Shown here one piece after another: positions 1 to 8,351 of a stretch of 22,605 nucleotides of DNA. The position numbers and the translations under genes were made by a program. The first letter of the stretch is position 1. The number at the start of each line of letters is the position of its first letter. Under the pieces are notes generated by a model that ran no database searches, was not told the origin of the DNA, and saw nothing but the letters and a program-made list of their open reading frames with translations. Source of the stretch: a virus; IMG/VR virus record IMGVR_UViG_3300048105_000071, positions 1-22,605 of that record. The stretch is one strand, 5' to 3'.

Positions 1-309
1 CGACTAAATATAGTAGACAGAGCAACTATAACCGAACTAATGACCTTTGTTATCAAAGGTAACTCATATGAGGCTGATAGAGGTTATAATGATGATTTGG
101 TTATGAACAATGTATTGTTTGCATGGTTTATAACAACTGAATACTTTAGTCACTTAACAGATACTAGAGTTAAAGACTTACTGTATTCGGAACAACAGAA
201 AATGATAGAAGATGATATTCTACCAGCAGGTCATTTTGGTAGTGGTTCTTATGATGAACCCGAGACTTTTGTAGATTCTACAGGGGATAGATGGTTCAAT
301 ATTTCTTAA
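1..309 (+). CDS. 17: Terminase large subunit, C-terminal fragment (gp17-like)
   Basis: The reading frame is open from base 1, so this is the 3' end of a gene that begins outside the window; the ATG at 40 is probably internal. About 102 residues are visible. The motif GYNDDLVMNNVLFAWF matches the end of the T4 gp17 nuclease domain, where the Asp of the (H/N)DD triplet is one of the metal-binding acidic residues of the RNase H-like nuclease. The following segment (YFSHLTD..KDLLYSEQQKMIEDDI) resembles the C-terminal tail of marine T4-like terminases. gp17 is the packaging motor that pumps DNA through the portal (gp20, encoded downstream) and cuts concatemers. Its place directly before gp18 is the canonical T4 order. 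The ATPase domain is not in the window. Confidence 0.85.
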   Translation, partial: RLNIVDRATITELMTFVIKGNSYEADRGYNDDLVMNNVLFAWFITTEYFSHLTDTRVKDLLYSEQQKMIEDDILPAGHFGSGSYDEPETFVDSTGDRWFNIS

Positions 310-337
310 TTAATTTATTTGTTAGAGTTATTAAAGT

Positions 338-345
338 TATAAATA
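338..345 (+). promoter_or_regulatory. T4-type late promoter upstream of gp18
   Basis: An exact TATAAATA octamer, the T4 late-promoter -10 consensus recognised by gp55-bound RNA polymerase, lies in the short gap after gp17 and about 40 bases before the sheath ATG. A good ribosome binding site (AGGAG at 376-380) follows. It would give a leader of roughly 35 nt. Confidence 0.75.
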
Positions 346-386
346 TATCAAGTAAAACAAACTTTTTACATTAACAGGAGAAAAGT

Positions 387-2399
387 ATGGCATTTCAAGT
401 ATCACCAGGCGTACAGGTCAAAGAAGTCGACCTTACAAATGTTGTACCAGCAGTTTCAAGCACAACTGGTGCATTCGCTGGTTCATTTCAATGGGGCCCT
501 GTTGATGAAGTAATAACAGTTTCAGATTCAAAAGGTTTTAATAGTGTGTTCGGTAATCCTGCAAATACAGAAGCAGGTTCAGAAGACTATTTTACTGCAG
601 AATCTTTCTTAAAATATGGTTCTTCATTGAGAGTGGTAAGATTAAATTCAACAGGATTACTTTCTGCAAACGCATTAGGTGGGTCTAAACTACTAAAAAA
701 TAATGAACAATATATAGAAGATTATAGAGACGGTTCACAAGCATCAACGGTAGGAACATTTATATCAAAATATGCAGGAGCATTAGGTAATTCACTTTCA
801 GTAGAAGTATGTGCTTCTTCAAATGCATATTACAATGATGCAGTAACCGCTGTTAACAGTGTTTCAGGAGATTCTGCAGTAGACCTTGCAGTAGGAACAA
901 CAACAGTTGAGGTAGACGGTAGTAATGTATTCCAAATTGGAGACATAGTACAGTTTGCAAACCACTCACAACAATATAAAGTATTAACAACACCGACTGC
1001 AGTAACATTAACAATTGAGACTATAGGAACACCAACAAAGACAGGTTTAACAGTTGCAGTCCCTGATGGAACTACTATCGATAGATATTGGAAATTCCAC
1101 AACTTATTCGATAAGGCACCAGGCTCATCTGCAAACGCAATTAAAGTAGGTGCAGTAAATGACGAGTGTCATATTGTTGTTTTAGACGAAGAAGGTCTAT
1201 TAACAGGAATTCCAGGCGAAGTATTAGAAACATACGGGTTCTTATCAATGGCATCAGATGCTAAAGATGAACAAGGTCGTTCTAACTACTACAGAGATGT
1301 ACTCGCAAGAGGTTCAGACTATGTTTATTGGTCAGGTAACGCTACTACAACTCACACATCTGCAACAGAATCAAGAACACTTGCAACAGTTGCTGGTGGA
1401 ACTGCATTCGGACAACCTTTATTACCATTACAAACAGGATTTAGTGGTGGAAGTGATGGAAGATTAGGTACTGCAGGACAAAAAACAGACGCTTACACAA
1501 CACACTTCGGAGATGCAGAAACAATAGACATCTCTTTAGTCTTAGTTGGTTCAACAAGAACAGATAACGGTAGTGGAACAGAACAAGACACTATTGCAGA
1601 CCATAACACAATTTTAAATCAATTAGTATTACTTTGTGAAGATAGAAAAGACTGTATGCTGGTTGCTTCTCCAAGAAGAAGTTCACTAGTTAATGTCGCA
1701 TTAGAATCTACTCAAGTTGAAAATGTTAAGACTGATTTCACAAACGTGACATCTAGTTCTTACGCAGTATTAGACAGTGGTTGGGTATACCAATACGACA
1801 GATTTAACGACAGATACTGTTGGGTGCCAGGAAATGGACACACTGCAGGTATTATGGCAAGGTCAGACTTATTGAGTGATGCATGGTTCTCACCTGCTGG
1901 ATTCTCAAGAGGTCAATACTTAGGTATTACTAAACTTGCATTTAATCCTAAGAAGTCTTCAAGAGACGACTTATATCGTGCAAGAATCAACCCAATAGTT
2001 ACATTTGCAGGTCAAGGAACAGTATTGTTCGGAGATAAAACTGCATTAACAAGTCCTTCTGCATTCGATAGAGTCAATGTAAGAAGACTATTCATTGTCC
2101 TAGAAAAGGCAATTGCAACTGCCGCTAAAGCACAATTATTTGAATACAATGATGCATTCACTCGTGCTCAATTTAGAAGTGCAGTAGAACCTTTCCTAAG
2201 AGATGTTAAGAACAGAAGAGGTTTAGTAGACTTTTCAGTAGTTTGTGACGAAACAAACAATACTGATTCAGTGATTGATAGAAACGAATTTGTTTGTTCA
2301 ATCTTTGTAAAACCTGCTAAATCAATCAACTTCATTACACTTAACTTCGTGGCTGCAAGGTCAGGGATTGAGTTTGAAGAAATTTATAGTGCAGTATAA
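387..2399 (+). CDS. 18: Tail sheath protein (gp18-like)
   Basis: This 670-residue protein is the contractile sheath that surrounds the tail tube. The N-terminus (MAFQVSPGVQVKEVDLTNVVP, then TTGAFAGSFQWGPVDEV) is the standard T4-like sheath start. The C-terminal domain ends in DRNEFVCSIFVKPAKSINFI and FVAARSGIEFEEI, the conserved part that forms the sheath mesh. Residues about 145-235 are a Thr/Val/Ala-rich beta-type stretch, consistent with the variable surface domains inserted in T4-like sheaths. The length is close to that of T4 gp18 (about 660). AGGAG sits 6 bases before the ATG and a late promoter is at 338. The tube gene gp19 follows 13 bases later, so the two are probably co-transcribed late. 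Confidence 0.95.
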   Translation: MAFQVSPGVQVKEVDLTNVVPAVSSTTGAFAGSFQWGPVDEVITVSDSKGFNSVFGNPANTEAGSEDYFTAESFLKYGSSLRVVRLNSTGLLSANALGGSKLLKNNEQYIEDYRDGSQASTVGTFISKYAGALGNSLSVEVCASSNAYYNDAVTAVNSVSGDSAVDLAVGTTTVEVDGSNVFQIGDIVQFANHSQQYKVLTTPTAVTLTIETIGTPTKTGLTVAVPDGTTIDRYWKFHNLFDKAPGSSANAIKVGAVNDECHIVVLDEEGLLTGIPGEVLETYGFLSMASDAKDEQGRSNYYRDVLARGSDYVYWSGNATTTHTSATESRTLATVAGGTAFGQPLLPLQTGFSGGSDGRLGTAGQKTDAYTTHFGDAETIDISLVLVGSTRTDNGSGTEQDTIADHNTILNQLVLLCEDRKDCMLVASPRRSSLVNVALESTQVENVKTDFTNVTSSSYAVLDSGWVYQYDRFNDRYCWVPGNGHTAGIMARSDLLSDAWFSPAGFSRGQYLGITKLAFNPKKSSRDDLYRARINPIVTFAGQGTVLFGDKTALTSPSAFDRVNVRRLFIVLEKAIATAAKAQLFEYNDAFTRAQFRSAVEPFLRDVKNRRGLVDFSVVCDETNNTDSVIDRNEFVCSIFVKPAKSINFITLNFVAARSGIEFEEIYSAV

Positions 2400-2412
2400 C
2401 AGGAGTATATAA

Positions 2413-2910
2413 ATGGCAACAATAGACCAATTTAAAGCACAACTTGTAGGTGGAGGCCCTAGGGCAAACAGATACAGAGTCTTTATACCTAGAAGTGGAG
2501 AAAAGATAGAATTTTTATGTTCTGCTGCTCAGATTCCTGCTGCTAGTGTAAATGTTATTAGTGTACCATTCAGAGGACAAAATCTTAAACTCGCAGGAGA
2601 TAGGACTTTTGAAGACTGGACAATCACATTAATAAATGATGTAGAATTTTCTTCTAGAACTGCTTTAGAGGCATGGCAAGAAGATATTGCTTCATTGACT
2701 ACAACTGATGCATCAACAAACACGGATTATTTACTTTCTCGTGCATATGTTGAACAGTTACATAAAGACGACTCCGTCCTTGCTAGATATGAGTTCTTTA
2801 ATATTTTCCCAAATGCAATAAACGCTATCTCTTTATCAAGTGATGAGGCTTCTGCATTGGAAACATTTGAAGTTACGTTCTCATACTCGCATTGGGATAG
2901 AGTTAAGTAA
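2413..2910 (+). CDS. 19: Tail tube protein (gp19-like)
   Basis: A 165-residue protein matching T4 gp19 in length, position and pattern: N-terminal MATIDQFKAQLVGGGPRANRY, then FLCSAAQIPAASVNVISVPFRGQ, and GDRTFEDWTITLINDVEF in the middle. gp19 hexamers stack to form the inner tube through which DNA passes, wrapped by gp18. The C-terminus (LETFEVTFSYSHWDRVK) is typical of the family. AGGAG at 2401-2405 gives a start 7 bases downstream. The sheath stop is 13 bases upstream, so translation is likely linked to gp18 transcription. Confidence 0.93.
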   Translation: MATIDQFKAQLVGGGPRANRYRVFIPRSGEKIEFLCSAAQIPAASVNVISVPFRGQNLKLAGDRTFEDWTITLINDVEFSSRTALEAWQEDIASLTTTDASTNTDYLLSRAYVEQLHKDDSVLARYEFFNIFPNAINAISLSSDEASALETFEVTFSYSHWDRVK

Positions 2911-2925
2911 ATAGTTGTGAATATC

Positions 2926-2948
2926 ACCACATTTAGGTGGTATAAATA
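2926..2948 (+). promoter_or_regulatory. Late promoter with adjoining inverted repeat, before gp20
   Basis: TATAAATA at 2941-2948 is an exact T4 late -10 element. It is immediately preceded by an inverted repeat ACCAC (2926-2930) / GTGGT (2937-2941) with a 6-nt loop whose right arm runs into the first T of the octamer. The portal ATG lies at 2954, where a T4 late promoter would be expected to initiate, so the transcript could be leaderless or carry almost no leader. No Shine-Dalgarno sequence is visible. Confidence 0.65.
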
Positions 2949-2953
2949 TTAGT

Positions 2954-4489
2954 ATGGAATTATTTGGGTACGAAATTACTCGTAAAAAAGACGAGTTAAG
3001 GAATACGGAGGCACCGAATGCTAAGTCATTCGTGCCACCAGTTGATGATGATGGAACACCCGTCATTGCTCAACAGGCAGGTTATGTCGCAGGAGGTGCT
3101 TATGGTGCCTATGTCGACATGGAAGGTGGTATCAAAAATGAGGCAGAACTCATTCGTAGATATCGTGAAACTTCTTTGGTGCCAGAGTGTGACTCTGCAA
3201 TCGAAGACATAGTTAATGAGTGTATCACGTCTGATGTTTCAGATAAGATTGTGACACTCGACTTGAGAGACGTTAAACTCTCTGATAGTATCAAAGGAAA
3301 GATACAAGACGAGTTTAATCACATCTTAGGGATGATGAAGTTCAATCAGAACTCTCATGAAATATTCAGAAAGTGGTACGTTGATGGAAGAGTATATTTC
3401 CATAAAGTCGTTGACTCTAAAAGACCTAAATTAGGTATAGTAGACTTAAGGAACGTAGACCCATTAAAAATTAAAAAAGTTAGACATGTTGAAAAGGATA
3501 AAGACCCTAAGACAGGTATAGAACGAATCAAAAAGATGGAAGAGTTCTACATGTTTAATGACAGAGGATTCGATAAGTCTTCTGCAACAGAAGGAACAAC
3601 AGTTAAAATTGCACCCGAGGCTGTATCATATACTACTTCAGGTCTACTTGATTACACAAAGAATGTTGTAATCGGGTATTTGCATAAGGCATTGAAGACT
3701 GCAAATCAGTTATCAATGATGGAAGATGCACTTGTTATATACCGTATATCAAGGGCTCCTGAAAGAAGAATTTTTTATATTGATGTAGGTAACTTACCTA
3801 AGGCAAAGGCAGAACAGTACCTTGCAGAGACAATGAACAAGTATAAGAATAAACTTGTTTACAATGCAGATACTGGTGAAATCAAAGATGATAGAAAACA
3901 TATGAGTATGTTAGAAGATTTTTGGTTACCTAGAAGAGAGGGTGGTAGAGGAACAGAGATTAGTACATTGCCTGGTGGACAAAACCTTGCAGACATAGAT
4001 GATATAGAATACTTCAAGAAGAAGTTATATCAATCTCTTAATGTACCTGCTTCTAGAATGGAGGCCGACAATGGATTTAACATGGGTCGTGCTTCAGAGA
4101 TTAATAGAGATGAACTTAAGTTTAATAAGTTCACTAACAGACTTCAGAAGAAGTTTGCAAGGGTTTTTATTGATATCCTTAGAACACAATTAGTTCTAAA
4201 AGAGATAATCAATGCAGAAGAGTATGATAGTACAGTAAAAGAATTTGTTCAGTTTCAATTTGCAACCGACAACCACTTTACAGAGTTGAAAGATGCAGAG
4301 ATACTAAAGGAGAGAATAGACACTCTCGGACAAGTATCAGAGTATGTTGGACAGTATTACTCTAAAGATTGGGTTAGAAAATATGTTTTAATGCAATCAG
4401 ATGAGGATATAAAATTAATTGATAAACAAATCAACACCGAAAAAGATGAAGGTGGAGATGAAGATAATGATGACTTTGGAGGATTCTAA
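2954..4489 (+). CDS. 20: Portal protein (gp20-like)
   Basis: A 511-residue protein with the T4-like portal signature: N-terminal MELFGYEITRKKDE, RYRETSLVPECDSAIEDIVNECI, WYVDGRVYFHKVVD, the conserved DYTKNVVIGYLHKALKTANQLSMMEDALVIYRISRAPERRIFYIDVGNLPK core (seen in successive pieces), and ASRMEADNGFNMGRASEI. gp20 forms the dodecameric ring at the unique vertex that nucleates prohead assembly, docks the terminase and connects to the neck. The C-terminus is strongly acidic (about 20 residues rich in E/D). The start is fixed by the family-typical (M)xLFGxEIxRKKDE beginning even though no ribosome binding site precedes it. T4 gp20 is of similar length (524). Confidence 0.96.
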   Translation: MELFGYEITRKKDELRNTEAPNAKSFVPPVDDDGTPVIAQQAGYVAGGAYGAYVDMEGGIKNEAELIRRYRETSLVPECDSAIEDIVNECITSDVSDKIVTLDLRDVKLSDSIKGKIQDEFNHILGMMKFNQNSHEIFRKWYVDGRVYFHKVVDSKRPKLGIVDLRNVDPLKIKKVRHVEKDKDPKTGIERIKKMEEFYMFNDRGFDKSSATEGTTVKIAPEAVSYTTSGLLDYTKNVVIGYLHKALKTANQLSMMEDALVIYRISRAPERRIFYIDVGNLPKAKAEQYLAETMNKYKNKLVYNADTGEIKDDRKHMSMLEDFWLPRREGGRGTEISTLPGGQNLADIDDIEYFKKKLYQSLNVPASRMEADNGFNMGRASEINRDELKFNKFTNRLQKKFARVFIDILRTQLVLKEIINAEEYDSTVKEFVQFQFATDNHFTELKDAEILKERIDTLGQVSEYVGQYYSKDWVRKYVLMQSDEDIKLIDKQINTEKDEGGDEDNDDFGGF

Positions 4490-4491
4490 TA

Positions 4492-4671
4492 ATGAGTAGT
4501 GAAATTGCAAAACAAATAGTAGACCAAATAGAAAATGGTCAACTGCAAGATGCAAAGACAAGTATTGCACAAGGTATTAAACAAAAGGCTGCAGATGCAG
4601 TTGATATGAAAAGAGTTGAGATGCAAGTAGACTGGGTAGATGCACCAACAACTGAACCAACAGGTGAGTAA
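4492..4671 (+). CDS. 67: Small prohead core protein, gp67 position
   Basis: A 59-residue frame (MSSEIAKQIVDQIENGQLQD...PTTEPTGE) sits exactly where T4 gene 67 lies, between gp20 and gp68. It starts 2 bases after the portal stop (TAATAATG) and its TAA overlaps the next ATG by one base (TAATG), indicating translational coupling. The N-terminal 40 residues are amphipathic and helix-like. This fits a scaffold-core protein, which in T4 fills the prohead and is degraded by gp21. The assignment rests mainly on position and size; sequence identity with T4 gp67 (80 residues) cannot be judged by eye. Confidence 0.7.
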   Translation: MSSEIAKQIVDQIENGQLQDAKTSIAQGIKQKAADAVDMKRVEMQVDWVDAPTTEPTGE

Positions 4672-4970
4672 TGAAAAGTTTCTCTTCTGTTTTAACTGAA
4701 TTAAACGAATCTCGTAATGATATTCCGTTTAATGCATTTGAAGTTAAAAGAAACTTCGTTGAAATAGGAGAACAAAGAGTTAATGTAGTCTTAACTAGAA
4801 CTAATGAAGACTTCAATATCATCATAGATGGTAACAAATTAAGTGAATCTTTTACAAGTGTAAGAGAAGCAGAGAAAGAATTTAACAATATCCGTATTAT
4901 TATGAATGATTTGATTGAAAAGGATACAAAGATAGAGGAAATTATCAATGAAATTAATATCAGAGTTTAA
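4671..4970 (+). CDS. 68: Prohead core protein, gp68-like
   Basis: A 99-residue protein in the T4 gene 68 position, overlapping the upstream frame by 1 base and gp21 by 23 bases. It begins MKSFSSVLTELNES. This resembles the short capsid-targeting/core N-termini of T4-like phages and contains possible gp21 cleavage sites of the L-x-E type (LTE at 8-10, LNE at 11-13). The remainder is charged and probably mixed beta/alpha. The role inferred from the family is a minor component of the prohead core, processed during head maturation. T4 gp68 is longer (about 140), so this is a short version. Confidence 0.75.
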   Translation: MKSFSSVLTELNESRNDIPFNAFEVKRNFVEIGEQRVNVVLTRTNEDFNIIIDGNKLSESFTSVREAEKEFNNIRIIMNDLIEKDTKIEEIINEINIRV

Positions 4971-5601
4971 TGATTACGCAGTTCAACCTGTAATTATAGA
5001 ACAAAACGAAAAGGGTGAAAAAGAATACTTCATAGAAGGTATTTTTATGCAATCTGAAATTAAAAACAGAAACGGTAGAGTATATCCTAAAGAGGTTATG
5101 AGAAAAGAAGTTAACCGTTATTGTAAAGAATTTGTAGAGAAAAAACGTGCATTCGGTGAGTTAGGACATCCTGACGGCCCGACAATTAATTTGGATAAAG
5201 TATCACACATGATTACATCTTTAGAAGAAGATGGTAACAATTATGTGGGTAAAGCAAAGATTTTAAGTACACCAAACGGTCAAATTGTAAGAAATTTGAT
5301 AGATGACGGTGCTAAATTAGGAGTATCATCTCGTGGACTAGGTTCACTAGAACAAAAAGGTGGTGCTCAATATGTGAAGGACGATTTTCAACTTGCAACT
5401 GCAGGTGATATCGTTGCTGACCCCTCTGCTCCCGAGGCCTTCGTTGAAGGTATCATGGAAGGAGTAGAATGGGTAATGGAGAATGGTATATTAAAGGCAG
5501 TAGAAATGGAAAGGATGCAAAGACAACTAAAGTCTGCTTCCCTAAATAACTTAGAAGAAACGAAGTTAAACCTTTGGAAAAAGTTCGTTGAGAACCTATA
5601 A
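4948..5601 (+). CDS. 21: Prohead core maturation protease (gp21-like)
   Basis: A 217-residue serine protease of the T4 gp21 (U9/S77-type prohead protease) family. The signature is visible in order: GIFMQSEIKNRNGRVYP at about 31-47, AFGELGHPDGP with catalytic His74, LGVSSRGLGSL with the nucleophilic Ser (127 or 128), and GDIVADPSAPEAFV with the likely third acidic residue. gp21 is packaged in the prohead core, becomes active after assembly and cuts gp22, gp23 and core proteins after (L/I)-x-E. The start overlaps gp68 by 23 bases. The C-terminal 40 residues (MERMQRQLKSASLNNLEETKLNLWKKF) are helical and probably the pro-region that keeps it in the core. Confidence 0.93.
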   Translation: MKLISEFNDYAVQPVIIEQNEKGEKEYFIEGIFMQSEIKNRNGRVYPKEVMRKEVNRYCKEFVEKKRAFGELGHPDGPTINLDKVSHMITSLEEDGNNYVGKAKILSTPNGQIVRNLIDDGAKLGVSSRGLGSLEQKGGAQYVKDDFQLATAGDIVADPSAPEAFVEGIMEGVEWVMENGILKAVEMERMQRQLKSASLNNLEETKLNLWKKFVENL

Positions 5602-5603
5602 TA

Positions 5604-5611
5604 TATAAATA
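5604..5611 (+). promoter_or_regulatory. T4-type late promoter upstream of gp22
   Basis: Exact TATAAATA just after the gp21 stop, 39 bases before the gp22 ATG. AGGAG at 5640-5644 is a good ribosome binding site. This gives the scaffold and capsid genes their own late transcript, as expected for the most heavily needed head proteins. Confidence 0.75.
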
Positions 5612-5650
5612 AATTAAGTAGTTCAATTAGAAACTAAACAGGAGAAAAAA

Positions 5651-6991
5651 ATGGCAGAGTTAGAAAACAACCTAGAAAGTATCGAAGAGGTAAAACAACC
5701 TCATGACGGTGCTGAGAAAGGCGACACTAAACCAGTCAAACAAGGTTCATCTGATGCTGAGTCAATAGAGTCAGGAAAAGTTGAAGTCGTCAAACCTGAA
5801 GAAAATCCTGTTGACAAAGCAGTCTCAAGTATCAAATCTGCAGAAAATGTGAAACCTGTAACTGGTGATGCACAACAAAAAAATGCAGACAAGGCAGAAG
5901 GACAACCAAAATTGAAAAAGGTTTCAGAAGATGAAGAAGAGTCTAAAAAAGACGAAGTCAAATCTTCAAAAATGGAATCAATCAAGGCTATCGTCAACAA
6001 CATGAAGGAAATGACTAAGGAAGAAATCCAATCAGTATTGGGAACAATATCTGAAGAGGAAGTTGACGAAAGTTTGACAAAGGCAGAAGTTGCTAGAAAA
6101 GTAGTAGAATCTTTAAAGTCTATGACAGAAGAAGAAGTTACTGAAACTTATGGCAAAATGTCTAAAAAGAAAGACGAAGAAGTTGAAGAAGAAGTTGAAG
6201 TAGAAGTAGATGAAGAAGTATCTACTGAACTTGAGTCTTCTTTAGTTGAAATCGAAATAGATGACGACCTATCTAAAATTTCAGAATCTTTAGACCTTTC
6301 AGAAGAAAATGCTGAAAAGGCGAAAACAATCTTTAAGGCTGCAGTAACTTCAAAAGTTGCAGAGATTAAAGAAGAGTTGGAGTCTCAATACTCCGAAGAA
6401 TTAAAAACCTCGGTTGAGAAAGTTAAAACTGACCTTTCGGAAGGTGTTGACAAATACTTAACATATTGTGCAGAAGAGTGGACGAAAGAAAACGAACTTG
6501 CGATAGAAAGAGGTTTGAGGTCAGAAATGACTGAAAACTTTATCGAAGGATTAAAAACATTGTTCGTAGAACATTATGTTGATGTCCCTGAAGATAAGTA
6601 TGATGTTATTGATGAACTCGCAAATCGTTTGGATGAGATGGAACAAAAACTTGACGGTGAAGTCACTAAGAACATGGACATCACTGAAGAGTTGGATACA
6701 CTCAAAAGAGCAAATGTGATAACAGAGGCCTGCGAAGACCTAACTGAATCACAAACAGAGAAACTAGTTTCACTTGCAGAAGGAGTAGACTTTAAAGACG
6801 CTGAAGATTTCGCTGAGAAAGTTTCAGAAGTTAAGAATGCATACTTCCCTGTTGAAGGTGAAAAACTAGTTGAAGATACTGTTGTTGAAGAAGGTACAGG
6901 GGTGATATCTGAAGAATCAGACGAACCAGTACTTGCACCTGAAATCGCAACTTATGCTAACGCATTATCAAAACTAAAACCATTAGGTTAA
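5651..6991 (+). CDS. 22: Prohead scaffold/core protein (gp22-like)
   Basis: A 446-residue, extremely acidic and Lys/Glu-rich protein with long predicted helices and low-complexity stretches (for example EEVEEEVEVEVDEEV near residue 180). It lies between gp21 and gp23, the fixed position of the T4 scaffold gene. gp22 forms the prohead core on which gp23 assembles and is then cut to small peptides by gp21. Many (L/I)-x-E sites are present, such as ITEA near residue 350. It is clearly longer than T4 gp22 (269). The extra length is the acidic/Lys-rich N-terminal half (about residues 1-200), which looks disordered. The C-terminal half (VEHYVDVPEDKYDVIDELA, then a coiled coil) resembles the conserved scaffold domain. 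Confidence 0.9.
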   Translation: MAELENNLESIEEVKQPHDGAEKGDTKPVKQGSSDAESIESGKVEVVKPEENPVDKAVSSIKSAENVKPVTGDAQQKNADKAEGQPKLKKVSEDEEESKKDEVKSSKMESIKAIVNNMKEMTKEEIQSVLGTISEEEVDESLTKAEVARKVVESLKSMTEEEVTETYGKMSKKKDEEVEEEVEVEVDEEVSTELESSLVEIEIDDDLSKISESLDLSEENAEKAKTIFKAAVTSKVAEIKEELESQYSEELKTSVEKVKTDLSEGVDKYLTYCAEEWTKENELAIERGLRSEMTENFIEGLKTLFVEHYVDVPEDKYDVIDELANRLDEMEQKLDGEVTKNMDITEELDTLKRANVITEACEDLTESQTEKLVSLAEGVDFKDAEDFAEKVSEVKNAYFPVEGEKLVEDTVVEEGTGVISEESDEPVLAPEIATYANALSKLKPLG

Positions 6992-7008
6992 TTTAAAGGA
7001 AAAATAAT

Positions 7009-8304
7009 ATGTTTTTATCAGAAAACTTACAAGAAAAGTGGAGTCCGATTCTAGAACATTCCGATTTGCCAAAAATCGAGGATAACTACAAGAAGGCTGT
7101 TACTGCTGTAATATTAGAAAACCAAGAAATTGCTCTTAAAGAAGATAGAGCAACTCTAGGTGAAGCAGCACCTTTAAATGCTACTGGAAGTGCGATATCT
7201 AACTGGGACCCGATTTTAATCAGTCTCGTTAGACGTGCTATGCCAAATCTCGTTGCTTACGACATTTGTGGTGTTCAACCAATGACTGGCCCTACAGGTC
7301 TTATCTTTGCTATGAAGGCAAGATATCATGATGACGTAAACGCTGTTAGGACAGCAGAATCAGAGGCGCTTCACAACGAAGCAAGAACTGGTTATTCTGC
7401 TAACCCACAAACAGAATCTACGACTGTAGGTACAGACCACAGTGGAGACCCGTTTAACGGTTCTTACGCTTCTCAAACAGAAACAGGTATGTCAACAGCT
7501 GAAGCGGAAGCTTTAGGTGATGCATCAGACAATCATTTCGCAGAAATGAGTTTCTCAATTGAAAAAGCTACTGTGACAGCAGTTTCCAGAGCATTAAAAG
7601 CAGAATACACATTAGAACTTGCACAAGACCTTAAAGCAATTCATGGTCTTGACGCTGAGTCAGAACTTGCAAACATTCTTTCAAGTGAAATACTTGCAGA
7701 GATAAACAGAGAAGTAATCAGAGGAGTTAACAACCAGGCTAAAACTGGTGCGGCTGCTACTGCTGCTGCTGGTACATTCAACTTAGATGTTGATGCTAAC
7801 GGTAGATGGTCTGTTGAGAAGTTCAAAGGATTATTGTTCCAAATCGAAAGAGAAGCTAACGTAATCGCAAAAGAAACAAGAAGAGGAAAAGGTAACTTTA
7901 TCTTATGTTCTTCTGATGTTGCTTCTGCATTATCAATGGCTGGTGTATTAGATTATACACCTGCTCTTAATACAGGACTAAATGTAGATGACACTGGTAA
8001 TACTTTTGCTGGTACATTAAACGGAAGAGTTAAAGTCTATATAGACCCATATGCTTCTTCAGACTACATGACTGTAGGTTACAGAGGTTCAAATCCTTAT
8101 GACGCTGGTTTATTCTATTGCCCATACGTTCCATTACAAATGGTTCGTGCAGTCGGTGAGAATACTTTCCAACCAAAAATCGGTTTCAAAACTAGATATG
8201 GTATGGTAAGTAATCCTTTTGTTGGTTCAACACCACCAAATGGTCTTGCTTCTGCAGGTACTAACCAGTACTTCAGAAAAATGGCAGTTTCTAACATTCT
8301 GTAA
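7009..8304 (+). CDS. 23: Major capsid protein (gp23-like)
   Basis: A 431-residue HK97-fold capsid protein. Typical T4-superfamily blocks are present: SNWDPILISLVRRAMPNLVAYDICGVQPM at about 65-92 (in pieces), GPTGLIFAMKARY, the helix with AELANILSSEILAEINREV, VIAKETRRGKGNFILCS and CPYVPLQMVRAVGENTFQPKIGFKTRYG near the C-terminus. An L-G-E|A site at residues 50-53 fits gp21 removal of an N-terminal pro-segment of about 52 residues. It is shorter than T4 gp23 (521), as in marine T4-like phages. AAAGGA is 8 bases before the ATG. A strong terminator follows directly. No gp24 (vertex) paralogue follows in this window. Confidence 0.96.
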   Translation: MFLSENLQEKWSPILEHSDLPKIEDNYKKAVTAVILENQEIALKEDRATLGEAAPLNATGSAISNWDPILISLVRRAMPNLVAYDICGVQPMTGPTGLIFAMKARYHDDVNAVRTAESEALHNEARTGYSANPQTESTTVGTDHSGDPFNGSYASQTETGMSTAEAEALGDASDNHFAEMSFSIEKATVTAVSRALKAEYTLELAQDLKAIHGLDAESELANILSSEILAEINREVIRGVNNQAKTGAAATAAAGTFNLDVDANGRWSVEKFKGLLFQIEREANVIAKETRRGKGNFILCSSDVASALSMAGVLDYTPALNTGLNVDDTGNTFAGTLNGRVKVYIDPYASSDYMTVGYRGSNPYDAGLFYCPYVPLQMVRAVGENTFQPKIGFKTRYGMVSNPFVGSTPPNGLASAGTNQYFRKMAVSNIL

Positions 8305-8323
8305 GAATTTTAGTAGTTCATTT

Positions 8324-8351
8324 AAAAGGGTCTTTCGAGACCCTTTTTTTT
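8324..8351 (+). terminator. Rho-independent terminator after gp23
   Basis: A perfect 10-bp stem (8324-8333 pairs with 8338-8347) is closed by a TTCG tetraloop and followed by a run of T residues to 8351. It lies 20 bases after the capsid stop codon. On the minus strand the same hairpin is followed by only a short T-run, so it may also end transcription arriving from the minus-strand promoter at 8701-8730. Confidence 0.92.

Noticed and set aside
1258-1467. Plus-strand frame inside gp18
   Set aside because: Shadow of the sheath gene in another frame; Leu/Gln-rich composition typical of a frame-shifted translation.
2408-2415. TATAAATG just before and into the gp19 start as a late promoter
   Set aside because: It overlaps the ATG, so RNA would begin inside the gene; a good ribosome binding site shows that gp19 is translated from the gp18 transcript.
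4577-4948. Minus-strand 123-codon frame opposite gp67/gp68
   Set aside because: Low-complexity Ser/Leu-rich antisense of coding sequence, no ribosome binding site or promoter, and the sense frames fit T4 order.
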